Shown piece by piece: positions 1 to 6,152 of a stretch of 8,226 nucleotides of DNA; the stretch's first letter is position 1, and each line of letters opens with the position of its first letter. The position numbers were made by a program, and so were the translations under genes. The DNA lies in contig UQZS01000065.1 in NCBI GenBank assembly GCA_900545625.1, positions 1 to 8,226 of the forward strand, in the 5' to 3' direction. This DNA comes from an uncultured Oscillospiraceae bacterium (lineage in GTDB: Bacteria > Bacillota > Clostridia > Oscillospirales > Acutalibacteraceae). The notes below the pieces were generated by a model. The model had not been told where the DNA came from, searched no databases, and saw only the letters and a list, made by a program, of their open reading frames with translations.

Positions 1-510
1 GAATACATGAAGTACCTCGGCGCGGGCCTCGACGCCACCGGCGAAAAGGTCAAGAAAGCCTTCACGGGCGGCACGATGACGGCGACGCCGCTGTCCTGCT
101 GCGCGGGCTACTACACGCTCGAGGAGATCGACAAGCAGAACGCCTGCCAGAAGGCCGGCCAGATGGGCGACCGCCTGACCAAGGGCCTCAAAGCGCTCGT
201 GAAAAAGCACAACCTGCCGTTCGTGGTTTGGAACGAAGGCTCCATCTGCCACCTCGAGACCGTCGGCACGATGCACTATTCCATCAACTGGAAAAAGCCG
301 TGGACCATCCCGACCGTGCTCAGCGAAACTTCCGCGCGCAAGAAAGAGATGCAGCACATGGGCTGCGCCTACATGGCGGAAGGCCTCGTGACGCTTGCGG
401 GCAGCCGTTTGTATACCTCTGCGGCTTACACGCCGAAGATGATCGACCAGGCGCTTGCCTGCTTCGACAAGGTGTTCGAGAACGTCGTGCTGCTCCCGAA
501 CCAGAAATAA
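1..510 (+). CDS. Class III PLP-dependent aminotransferase, C-terminal part (glutamate-1-semialdehyde aminomutase-like)
   Basis: The frame is open from the first base and stops at TAA 508-510, so 169 codons of a gene that begins upstream are visible. The segment GGTMTATPLSCCAGYYTLEE (about visible residues 23-42) corresponds to the GGT-x-x-x-NPL-x-x-AG stretch just after the PLP lysine in fold-type I class III aminotransferases of the glutamate-1-semialdehyde aminomutase branch. The rest has the size and helix-rich character of the small C-terminal domain. The PLP-binding lysine itself should lie upstream of the window. The family moves an amino group between an amino acid or amine and a keto acid or aldehyde, or within one molecule, in the cytoplasm. 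The next gene on the same strand is a class II aldolase 75 bases on, which suggests shared metabolism of an amino-sugar or aldehyde intermediate; this is inference. The exact substrate is unknown, and hemL is not claimed because no haem genes are nearby and the key upstream half is missing. Confidence 0.8.
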   Translation, partial: EYMKYLGAGLDATGEKVKKAFTGGTMTATPLSCCAGYYTLEEIDKQNACQKAGQMGDRLTKGLKALVKKHNLPFVVWNEGSICHLETVGTMHYSINWKKPWTIPTVLSETSARKKEMQHMGCAYMAEGLVTLAGSRLYTSAAYTPKMIDQALACFDKVFENVVLLPNQK

Positions 511-528
511 GTCCAACACAACCGAATT

Positions 529-561
529 CGGGGGCGGGCGGTGAACGCTCCGCCCCCGTTT
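529..561 (+). terminator. GC-rich hairpin between aminotransferase and aldolase genes, possible terminator or attenuator
   Basis: A perfect 9-bp inverted repeat, CGGGGGCGG (529-537) with CCGCCCCCG (550-558), is extended inside by GCG (538-540) with CGC (546-548), leaving a GTGAA loop and one bulged T549. It is followed by TTTGCATTT, a weak and interrupted T tract. It starts 18 bases after the aminotransferase stop and ends before the aldolase ribosome binding site. It could stop part of the transcription or protect the upstream message's 3' end. The poor T tract makes full termination uncertain. Confidence 0.5.
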
Positions 562-573
562 GCATTTCGACGA

Positions 574-579
574 GAGGAG
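574..579 (+). promoter_or_regulatory. Ribosome binding site that fixes the aldolase start
   Basis: GAGGAG lies six bases before ATG 586. The reading frame stays open back to a GTG at 541, but that GTG is inside the 529-558 hairpin and has no Shine-Dalgarno sequence, so ATG 586 is chosen. Confidence 0.8.
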
Positions 580-585
580 AAACAC

Positions 586-1809
586 ATGGACATTCAGGCA
601 GCAAAAGAACTGGTCATCAAAGCCGGCAAGGAAGTCGTCGCGTCGGGGCTGATCGCCCGCACATGGGGCAATATCTCCTGCCGCGTGAGCGATACGCAGT
701 TCGTCATTACCCCCTCGGGCAGAGCTTACGAGGATCTGACCCCCGACGAGATCGTGCTGGTCAACATTGCCGATCTTTCCTACGACGGCGATGTCAAGCC
801 GTCGTCCGAAAAGGGCATCCATGCCGAGGCGTATAAGCTGCGCCCCGAAGTCAATTTTGTGATCCATACACACCAGATGCTCGCGTCGGTCATCAGCGCG
901 CTGGGCTTTGACATCAATACGGTCGATGCGCAAAGCGCCGAGATCGTCGGCGACAACGTGCCGCTCGCCGCTTACGGCCTGCCCGGCACGGGCAAGCTGC
1001 GCAAGGGCGTGGTCGCCGCCATGCAGCGCAGCGACTCCAAGGCGGTCATCATGGCGCACCACGGCGCGCTCTGCATGGGCGAGGATTATGCGGATGCGTT
1101 TGCCGTTGCTTCCGAGCTTGAGAAGATCTGCGAAAGCAGCCTGCGCCGTAAATACAGTGAGGTCACAGGCACGATCGCCGCAGGCCTTGACGCCGTATAC
1201 GATTATATCGGAGAGAAATTTGCCGATAAAAAACGCAGCCAGGCGACGCGCTTTACGGCTTGCAACAGCGAGCGCGACGGCAGCGTGTTCAACATCTCCG
1301 CCGTCAACGGCGAGGGCGAGGTCGCGACCATCGATATCAAGAGCGGCGATCTGGTCGCCGGCGACGATTATCCCGCCGCCGCGGAGCTGCACCGTGCGAT
1401 CTACAAAAAGCGTGCGGATGTCAACTACATCGTCCACAACCAGAGCCCTGCGGTCATGGCGGTCTCCCGCACGAACAAGGTCATGAAGCCCTTGCTCGAC
1501 GACTTCGCGCAGCTCGTGGGCGTGACCGTGAAGAACGCGGTCTACGACCCGAACAACACGCTGAAAACCGCGAAAAAGACCGTCCGTGCGCTCAAAGGGC
1601 GCAACGGCGTGCTGCTTGCCAACAACGGCGCGCTGTGCGTCGCGGGCAGCGAGTACGACGCCACCGCCGTGGAAATGGTCATGGAAAAGGGCTGCCGCAC
1701 CGAAGCGGGCAAAAAGCTCTTCGGAACGGGCAAAGCGATCAACCCGATCGAGACCCGCCTGATGCGCTTCATCTACCTTAAGAAATATTCCAAACAGGCG
1801 CAGAAGTAA
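586..1809 (+). CDS. Tandem-domain class II aldolase/adducin family protein
   Basis: The 407-residue product is two class II aldolase/adducin (AraD/FucA-type) domains in a row. FucA-type members are zinc enzymes that cleave or form aldol bonds in sugar phosphates; others are epimerases. The first domain (about 1-210) looks active: TWGNIS (26-31) and TPSG (42-45) fit the phosphate-binding loops, PSSE (72-75) carries the acid/base glutamate E75, HTH gives H94 and H96, and AHHG gives H159, at spacings very close to FucA E73, H92, H94 and H155. The second domain (about 230-407) keeps a glutamate (E267) and one histidine (H284), but HTH has become HNQ and the HHG position is NNG, so it probably cannot hold the metal. 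A single class II aldolase is about 210-230 residues, so this is a fused duplication. It follows the aminotransferase gene and ends at a strong terminator. The substrate is unknown. Confidence 0.85.
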   Translation: MDIQAAKELVIKAGKEVVASGLIARTWGNISCRVSDTQFVITPSGRAYEDLTPDEIVLVNIADLSYDGDVKPSSEKGIHAEAYKLRPEVNFVIHTHQMLASVISALGFDINTVDAQSAEIVGDNVPLAAYGLPGTGKLRKGVVAAMQRSDSKAVIMAHHGALCMGEDYADAFAVASELEKICESSLRRKYSEVTGTIAAGLDAVYDYIGEKFADKKRSQATRFTACNSERDGSVFNISAVNGEGEVATIDIKSGDLVAGDDYPAAAELHRAIYKKRADVNYIVHNQSPAVMAVSRTNKVMKPLLDDFAQLVGVTVKNAVYDPNNTLKTAKKTVRALKGRNGVLLANNGALCVAGSEYDATAVEMVMEKGCRTEAGKKLFGTGKAINPIETRLMRFIYLKKYSKQAQK

Positions 1810-1828
1810 GCGCAAACAACAAAAAGGG

Positions 1829-1871
1829 ATCCCCGCGCACCGAGACAACGCTCGGCGCGCGGGGATTTTTT
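1829..1871 (+). terminator. Strong intrinsic terminator after the aldolase gene
   Basis: ATCCCCGCGC (1829-1838) pairs with GCGCGGGGAT (1857-1866), and CCGAG (1840-1844) with CTCGG (1851-1855), making 15 pairs with one A-C mismatch and a six-base loop ACAACG. A run of T (1866-1871) follows directly. It sits 20 bases past the stop codon and closes the aminotransferase-aldolase unit. Confidence 0.93.
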
Positions 1872-1893
1872 GCCAAATTTTCTATACAGCGCG

Positions 1894-1923
1894 TTGACAA
1901 ACGTCGGGAAAATGCTTTATAGT
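1894..1923 (+). promoter_or_regulatory. Sigma-A-type promoter for the LRR-dockerin gene
   Basis: A perfect TTGACA -35 box (1894-1899), an 18-base spacer and TATAGT (1918-1923, five of six consensus bases) lie just after the aldolase terminator. Transcription would start near 1930, giving a leader of roughly 28 bases. The Shine-Dalgarno AAGGAAG (1944-1950) is seven bases before ATG 1958. The gene therefore looks independently expressed. Confidence 0.8.
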
Positions 1924-1957
1924 TAAAGAAAAGCGTAAAAAGAAAGGAAGAAGCTCC

Positions 1958-3076
1958 ATGCTCAAAAAACGACTCTTTTCGGTATGCCTTGCGGTGTGCA
2001 TGGCGTTGACCGTGCTGCCGCTGAGCGGGCTGGCCGCGTCTGCCGAAACCGCCGGGGACTATACGTATGAGGTCCTTTCCGAAGCGGATAAGACCTGCGC
2101 GATTGCGGATTATACGGGTAGCGCGGCAGAGCTTGTCATCCCATCGGAGCTGGATGGGTATACCGTGACGCGCATCATGAATTATGCGTTTCAAAACTGT
2201 GATACGCTGACGAGCGTAACGGTCGGGGAGGGCATAATGTTTATCGGGACCGGCGCATTTGAGAACTGCACTTCACTTGTATGCATTACGATCCCGGACA
2301 GCGTGACGCACATTGAGGGAAATGCGTTTACCGGCTGTGAAGCGCTGACGGGCATTGCGATCCCGGACAGTGTGATAAGCATTGTGTCTTCTGCGTTTTG
2401 GAAGTGCGAATCGCTGACGAGTATTTCGGTTGCGAAGGACAACCCGAAGTATGCAAGCGAAAACGGGGTGCTGTTCGACAAAGATAAAACAGAGCTGGTT
2501 GCGTATCCGGCGGGAAAATCGGATGCGGAATACAGGATCCCGGAGAGCGTAACGCGTATTGGGCTTGGGGCGTTTTATCTGTGCGCATCCCTGACGGGCA
2601 TCACGATGGGAGACCGTGTGACGGACATCGACGCTTATGCGTTTTACTGGTGCGAATCGCTGACGAACATCACGCTCCCAAACGGCGTGACAAGCATTGG
2701 GTTTTCGGCGTTTTATCGGTGCGGATCCCTAACGAGCATCGTCATTCCGGACAGTGTGACCAGCATAGGGGAATGGGCATTTAGGGACTGTGATGCTCTG
2801 ACACTCTATGGATGTCCCGGCAGCTGCGCGGAAACCTACGCTGCGGAAAATGATATTCCGTTTGTCATTTTGGGCTCGGGCGCTGCGTCCGGTGATGTGA
2901 ACGGTGACGGAGATGTGGATGCCGTAGACGCGCGCTGGGTGCTGCAAGCGGCAGCGGGTATACGTCCGCTGGAAGGCTCTGCCCTCGCCGCTGCGGACGC
3001 GAACGGCGACGGCACAGTCGACGCCGTGGATGCGCGCTGGATCTTACAGGCGGCGGCGGATATACGTACCTTATAA
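1958..3076 (+). CDS. Secreted BspA-like leucine-rich-repeat protein with C-terminal type I dockerin
   Basis: 372 residues. Residues 1-29 form a signal peptide: KKR, a hydrophobic core, and cleavage likely after A27-S-A29. LRR_5/BspA-type repeats of 23 residues follow, with the pattern L-T-x-I-x-I-P-x-S-V-x-x-I-x-x-x-A-F-x-x-C-x-x, starting at L84, L107, L130, L153 and again at L212, L235, L258, L281. An island at about 160-195 (GVLFDKDKTELVAYPAG) separates the blocks, as in many BspA proteins. Residues 311-372 are a type I dockerin with two Ca-binding loops: D313/N315/D317/D321/D324 and D347/N349/D351/D355/D358. Dockerins bind cohesin modules on scaffoldins. The LRR part probably mediates protein or host-surface binding, since no catalytic domain is visible. 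No sortase motif or transmembrane anchor is seen, so surface attachment would rest on the dockerin. The gene has its own promoter and no co-oriented partner. Confidence 0.88.
   Translation: MLKKRLFSVCLAVCMALTVLPLSGLAASAETAGDYTYEVLSEADKTCAIADYTGSAAELVIPSELDGYTVTRIMNYAFQNCDTLTSVTVGEGIMFIGTGAFENCTSLVCITIPDSVTHIEGNAFTGCEALTGIAIPDSVISIVSSAFWKCESLTSISVAKDNPKYASENGVLFDKDKTELVAYPAGKSDAEYRIPESVTRIGLGAFYLCASLTGITMGDRVTDIDAYAFYWCESLTNITLPNGVTSIGFSAFYRCGSLTSIVIPDSVTSIGEWAFRDCDALTLYGCPGSCAETYAAENDIPFVILGSGAASGDVNGDGDVDAVDARWVLQAAAGIRPLEGSALAAADANGDGTVDAVDARWILQAAADIRTL
2207..2797 (+). repeat. Two blocks of 69-bp coding repeats (LRR units)
   Basis: The motif CTGACG-x-x-x-AT, or a close variant, recurs at 2207, 2345, 2414, 2591, 2660 and 2729, with a diverged copy at 2276, and a final partial unit begins at 2798. 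Spacing is exactly 69 bases inside each block, and the blocks are 177 bases apart (2414 to 2591). Units also share ATCCCGGACAGYGTGA-like and GCGTTT segments. These encode the LRRs and could recombine to change repeat number. Confidence 0.85.
2894..3067 (+). repeat. Duplicated dockerin Ca-binding segments
   Basis: Two segments of about 72 bases, starting at 2894 and 2996 (102 bases apart), encode near-identical DxNGDGxVDAVDARWxLQAA units. These are the two F-hand repeats of a type I dockerin. Both carry the same Ala-Val pair at loop positions 10-11 (A322-V323 and A356-V357), the positions that set cohesin choice in characterised dockerins. Confidence 0.85.
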
Positions 3077-3090
3077 GGACTACAAAACCA

Positions 3091-3119
3091 ACCCCCGGCG
3101 GGAGTTTTCCGCCGGGGGT
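3091..3119. terminator. Shared hairpin between convergent genes, probable bidirectional terminator
   Basis: ACCCCCGGCGG (3091-3101) and CCGCCGGGGGT (3109-3119) form a perfect 11-bp stem with a seven-base loop. It sits 14 bases past the LRR stop and 60 bases past the glgP stop on the other strand. Read on the minus strand the stem is followed by TGGTTTTGT, a moderate T-rich tail; on the plus strand ACTGCGTTGT follows, so termination should be better for glgP. Confidence 0.75.
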
Positions 3120-3179
3120 ACTGCGTTGTATGCCGTTCATTTTCCGCTCATATGCAGCGGTTCAAATTTTGCACAGGAT

Positions 3180-5699
3180 TTATTTCTTCCCCTTACCGTT
3201 TTTCGTCGCTGGCTTTTCGGCTTTTGCGCTCTTTTGCGCCGGTTTTCCCGCGGACTTCGACGCGGTGCGCGCTCTTTCTTCGCTCTCGTCCGCTGCGAAC
3301 GCGGATTTCGTGTGCCAGATGTTCTGCGCATACTCGTTGATCGCGCGGTCTGCCGCGAAGCGGCCCGCACCCGAAATGTTCATCAGCGACATGCGGTTCC
3401 ACGCGAGCGTGTCGCCGTAAGCCGCCGCCGCGCGGTGCTGGGTGCTGCGGTAATCGGCAAAATCTGCGAGCACCATATACGGGTCGTTGGTCAAAAGCCC
3501 GCTGATCTCGGGGAAGGTCTTGCCCGCAATGGCGTTGCGCGCCACGAAATCCAGCGCGTCGTGCAGCTCGGTGTTGTTGCTGTAATAGCTCTGCGGGTTA
3601 TAGCCGCGGCGTTTTAATTCCTCGACCTCGGGCGTGCGCATGCCGAAAATGAAGATGTTGTCCGCGCCGACCGCGTCGTGAATTTCGATGTTCGCGCCGT
3701 CCATGGTGCCTAAGGTGACGGCGCCGTTCAGCATCAGCTTCATGTTGCCCGTGCCGCTCGCTTCCGTGCCCGCAAGGGAGATCTGTTCGGAAATATCCGC
3801 CGCCGGCATCAGGTTTTCCGCCATGGTGACGTTATAGTCTTCACAGTAAACGACCTTTAAGCGCCCGCGCATGTCGGGGTCGTTGTTGATCATATCGCCG
3901 AGCGCGCAGATGAAGCTGATGATCTTTTTCGCCATAAAGTAGCCCGACGCCGCCTTCGCGCCGAAGATATAGGTGTGCGGGGTGAAATCCGCGTTCGGGT
4001 TCGCCTTGATGGCGAGGTACTGCGCCAAAATGTTCAGCGCGTTCAAATGCTGGCGCTTGTACTCGTGCAGACGCTTGACCTGCACGTCAAAGATCGAATC
4101 GGGGTCAAGCTGTATGCCGGTCTGCTTTTGCACGTGCTCGGCAAAGCGCACCTTGTTCGCGCGCTTGATCTTTGCCAATTCTTCAAGAACGGATTTGTCA
4201 TCCTTGTAGTCGCGCAGCTTCAAAAGCTCGTCGGCGTGCAGCACATAGCCGTCGCCGATGAGGTCGTTGAGCAGTTCGGACAGCTTCGGGTTCGCCTGGC
4301 ACAGCCAGCGGCGGTGCGCGATGCCGTTTGTGACATTTTTGAATTTGTTGGGCGTGAGGGTATAGAAATCGTGGAATACGGAATCCTTGAGGATCTCACT
4401 GTGCAGCGCCGAAACGCCGTTGACGGAGTGCGAACCCGCGACGCAAAGATTCGCCATACGCACCACGCCGTTGGAGATGACCGCCATGCGCTCCACACGG
4501 TCGGCGTCGTTCGTCGCCTGCCACACAAAGCTGCGGAAGCGGTTGTCGATCTCCTTCGTGATCTGCCAGATGCGGGGCATCAGCCGGCGGTAGAGGTCCT
4601 CGGGCCAGCATTCGAGCGCCTCACGCATGACGGTGTGGTTCGTGTAGGCGACGGCATTCGTGACGATCTTCCACGCGTCGTCCCAGCCGTAGCCGCATTC
4701 GTCCAGCAGGATGCGCATCAGCTCCGGGATGGCGAGCGTCGGGTGCGTATCGTTGATATGGATGGCGACCTTGTCCGCGAAGTTGTCCATTGTGCCGTAC
4801 ACGCGCAAATGGCGATGGACGATGTCCTGTACCGAAGCGGAAACGAGGAAGTACTGCTGCCGAAGCCGCAGGGATTTGCCCTCCGGATGGTTGTCGGCAG
4901 GATAGAGCACCTTGGAGATGACCTCCGCCATGGCGTTTTGCTCCATGGCGCGCATATAGTCGCCCTGGTTGAACAGCGACATGTCCAAAGCGGGCGCCTT
5001 TGCCGACCACAGACGCAGGACGGAAATGCCCTTGCCGTCCTTGCCGGAAACATACATATCATAGGGGACAGCCTGCACGGGGTTGTAATTCACAAGCTCC
5101 ACGTGATGGAACTTGTCGTCCCACGAGTCGCGTACCTCGCCTTCAAAACGGACTTCCAGTGCGCTTTCCTCGTGCGGGACAAGCCAAACGTCGCCGCCGG
5201 GCAGCCAGAAGTCGGGCAGCTCCGTCTGCCAGCCGTCTACGAGCTTCTGCTTGAAGATGCCCGCCTCATACAGAATGGAGTAGCCGCGCGCGGGGTAGCC
5301 TTGTGTTGCAAGCCCGTCTAAATAGCATGCCGCAAGCCGTCCGAGCCCGCCGTTGCCGAGGCCCGCGTCCGGCTCACATTCGTACAGGTTTTCGAGCTTG
5401 ACGCCGTAATCCGCCAGCACGCTTTCAAAAACGTGCGTAAGGTTGAGATTATACAGGTTGTTTTTGAGGGAGCGACCCATCAAAAACTCCATGCAAAGGT
5501 AATAGACCTTTTTGGTGCCCGCCGTGGTTGCCTTTTCGGAAAACTCCGCGCGGCCCTCGCTCATCATATCGCGCAAAATGAGCGCGATCGCCTTGTAATA
5601 CTGCTCGTCGGTCGCCTCCTCGGGCGACACCCCCATAAAGTGGGAGAGCTTGGCTTCAAGCAGCTCTTTTGCTTTCTTCTTGGACAGTGCGTAATTCAT
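3180..5699 (-). CDS. glgP: Glycogen/starch/alpha-glucan phosphorylase
   Basis: 839 residues. The enzyme cleaves terminal alpha-1,4 bonds of glycogen or maltodextrin with phosphate, releasing glucose-1-phosphate in the cytoplasm (GT35 family, PLP-dependent). Conserved stretches run in family order: EFLMGRSLKNNL (71-82), DAGLGNGGLGRLAACYLD (111-128), INDTHPTLAIPELMR (315-329), TNHTVMREALE (353-363), VTNGIAHRRW (456-465), VQVKRLHEYKRQ (539-550), EDYNVTMAENLMP (620-632) and EASGTGNMK, whose K654 is the PLP Schiff-base lysine. The start is ATG 5699, because GGAGG lies six bases before it and the N-terminus MNYALSKKKAKELL fits; an upstream in-frame ATG at 5732 has no such site. The conserved core ends near IWHTK (about 794-798). 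About 40 extra residues follow, rich in K, A and E/S (ending KNGKGKK), absent from the standard family length of roughly 800. It is monocistronic by appearance; no other glycogen gene is in the window. Confidence 0.96.
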   Translation of the reverse strand: MNYALSKKKAKELLEAKLSHFMGVSPEEATDEQYYKAIALILRDMMSEGRAEFSEKATTAGTKKVYYLCMEFLMGRSLKNNLYNLNLTHVFESVLADYGVKLENLYECEPDAGLGNGGLGRLAACYLDGLATQGYPARGYSILYEAGIFKQKLVDGWQTELPDFWLPGGDVWLVPHEESALEVRFEGEVRDSWDDKFHHVELVNYNPVQAVPYDMYVSGKDGKGISVLRLWSAKAPALDMSLFNQGDYMRAMEQNAMAEVISKVLYPADNHPEGKSLRLRQQYFLVSASVQDIVHRHLRVYGTMDNFADKVAIHINDTHPTLAIPELMRILLDECGYGWDDAWKIVTNAVAYTNHTVMREALECWPEDLYRRLMPRIWQITKEIDNRFRSFVWQATNDADRVERMAVISNGVVRMANLCVAGSHSVNGVSALHSEILKDSVFHDFYTLTPNKFKNVTNGIAHRRWLCQANPKLSELLNDLIGDGYVLHADELLKLRDYKDDKSVLEELAKIKRANKVRFAEHVQKQTGIQLDPDSIFDVQVKRLHEYKRQHLNALNILAQYLAIKANPNADFTPHTYIFGAKAASGYFMAKKIISFICALGDMINNDPDMRGRLKVVYCEDYNVTMAENLMPAADISEQISLAGTEASGTGNMKLMLNGAVTLGTMDGANIEIHDAVGADNIFIFGMRTPEVEELKRRGYNPQSYYSNNTELHDALDFVARNAIAGKTFPEISGLLTNDPYMVLADFADYRSTQHRAAAAYGDTLAWNRMSLMNISGAGRFAADRAINEYAQNIWHTKSAFAADESEERARTASKSAGKPAQKSAKAEKPATKNGKGKK

Positions 5700-5705
5700 A
5701 CAAAT

Positions 5706-5710
5706 CCTCC
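5706..5710 (-). promoter_or_regulatory. glgP: Ribosome binding site that fixes the glgP start
   Basis: On the minus strand GGAGG (5710 to 5706) stands six bases before ATG 5699-5697. This near-perfect Shine-Dalgarno sequence lies inside the longer in-frame extension that begins at 5732, so the longer start is very unlikely. Confidence 0.85.
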
Positions 5711-5754
5711 AAAATATTTTCGAGAAACCCAAAGGGTGAATATTCTATTTGTAT

Positions 5755-5783
5755 ATAATATACTAATTTCCGCAAAATAGCAA
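5755..5783 (-). promoter_or_regulatory. Probable glgP promoter
   Basis: On the minus strand TTGCTA (5783-5778), a 17-base spacer and TATTAT (5760-5755) match the housekeeping sigma consensus in four of six and five of six positions. Transcription would start near 5748, about 48 bases before ATG 5699. The -10 box lies inside a perfect dyad GTATAT-A-ATATAC (5751-5763). Confidence 0.55.
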
Positions 5784-5909
5784 CCGCAAGCAAAAGATTT
5801 CGGCGTTATATACAAAAACGGGAAAGCGGGGAGAGCCGTAAAAATCACCGCAGCACGGACAGCACGCGGCGCGCCGCCGATGATGCCGATCATGTTCTCA
5901 CTTCCGCCA

Positions 5910-5926
5910 AACAGATTTTTTCTGTT
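5910..5926. repeat. Inverted repeat with T5 loop
   Basis: AACAGA (5910-5915) and TCTGTT (5921-5926) form a 6-bp stem around TTTTT. It is the first of four dyads in the spacer and is too short to act alone as a terminator. Confidence 0.5.
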
Positions 5927-5927
5927 A

Positions 5928-5968
5928 TATCATGTCGCCGAACGCGCAAGCGCGAGGCGGGCATGATA
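5928..5968. repeat. Long imperfect inverted repeat
   Basis: TATCATG (5928-5934) pairs with CATGATA (5962-5968), CGCC (5936-5939) with GGCG (5956-5959), and CGCG (5943-5946) with CGCG (5951-5954), closing a CAAG tetraloop. That makes 15 pairs in three short helices with small internal loops. Neither strand shows a T run directly after the stem, though on the minus strand ATAACAG and an A-rich stretch follow. Confidence 0.6.
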
Positions 5969-5981
5969 CAATGTTCTCCGA

Positions 5982-6010
5982 ATCTCTGAAAAGCTCTGCG
6001 TTTCAGAGAT
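5982..6010. repeat. Perfect 10-bp inverted repeat
   Basis: ATCTCTGAAA (5982-5991) and TTTCAGAGAT (6001-6010) are exact reverse complements around a nine-base loop AGCTCTGCG. No T tract follows on either strand, so a terminator is unlikely. It could be an RNA hairpin or a dimeric protein-binding site. Confidence 0.65.
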
Positions 6011-6117
6011 CCGTGAGGTTATTAAACCATAGTATGGGCAAAATTGCAAAGGGGAAATCCGTAAAACAGCAAAACAGCGGGCATGTTTAACTGTATAAGC
6101 GCATAGCAAGATTCTCC

Positions 6118-6146
6118 TTGACAAGCCGAAAAAGTCGGTATATAAT
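6118..6146 (+). promoter_or_regulatory. Perfect consensus promoter for rpsO-pnp
   Basis: TTGACA (6118-6123), a 17-base spacer and TATAAT (6141-6146) match the sigma-70/sigma-A consensus at every position and at optimal spacing, as expected for a highly expressed ribosomal protein gene. Transcription should start near 6153. The spacer contains a small dyad CCGA (6126-6129) / TCGG (6135-6138). Confidence 0.92.
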
Positions 6147-6152
6147 AGCAAC

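Larger units (their letters stand above)
5784..6117. other. Divergent spacer between glgP and rpsO, gene-poor, with several inverted repeats
   Basis: I see no convincing protein gene in these roughly 330 bases. The only frames are short, lack homologous motifs and change base composition midway. It contains a 12-base palindrome GCGGCGCGCCGC (5866-5877) and, at 5910-6037, four consecutive inverted repeats listed separately. No tRNA, tmRNA, SRP or RNase P hallmark sequence was recognised. It lies between two outward-facing promoters. Confidence 0.6.

Noticed and set aside
541..585. Longer aldolase start at GTG 541
   Set aside because: The GTG lies within a stable GC hairpin and lacks a Shine-Dalgarno sequence, while ATG 586 has one at good spacing.
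2207..2797. Regularly spaced repeats that could suggest a CRISPR-like array
   Set aside because: The 69-base period is an exact multiple of three inside one reading frame and encodes LRR units; there are no constant repeats with unique spacers.
3975..5321. 448-codon open frame on the plus strand inside glgP
   Set aside because: It mirrors glgP codon positions on the other strand, has no family motif, and the glgP frame is fully conserved in the same stretch.
5700..5732. Longer glgP start at ATG 5732, adding 11 residues
   Set aside because: The strong GGAGG at 5706-5710 lies inside this extension and serves ATG 5699; no ribosome binding site stands before 5732.
5866..5877. 12-base palindrome GCGGCGCGCCGC
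   Set aside because: Short GC-only palindromes are common by chance in GC-rich DNA and nothing around it suggests a function.
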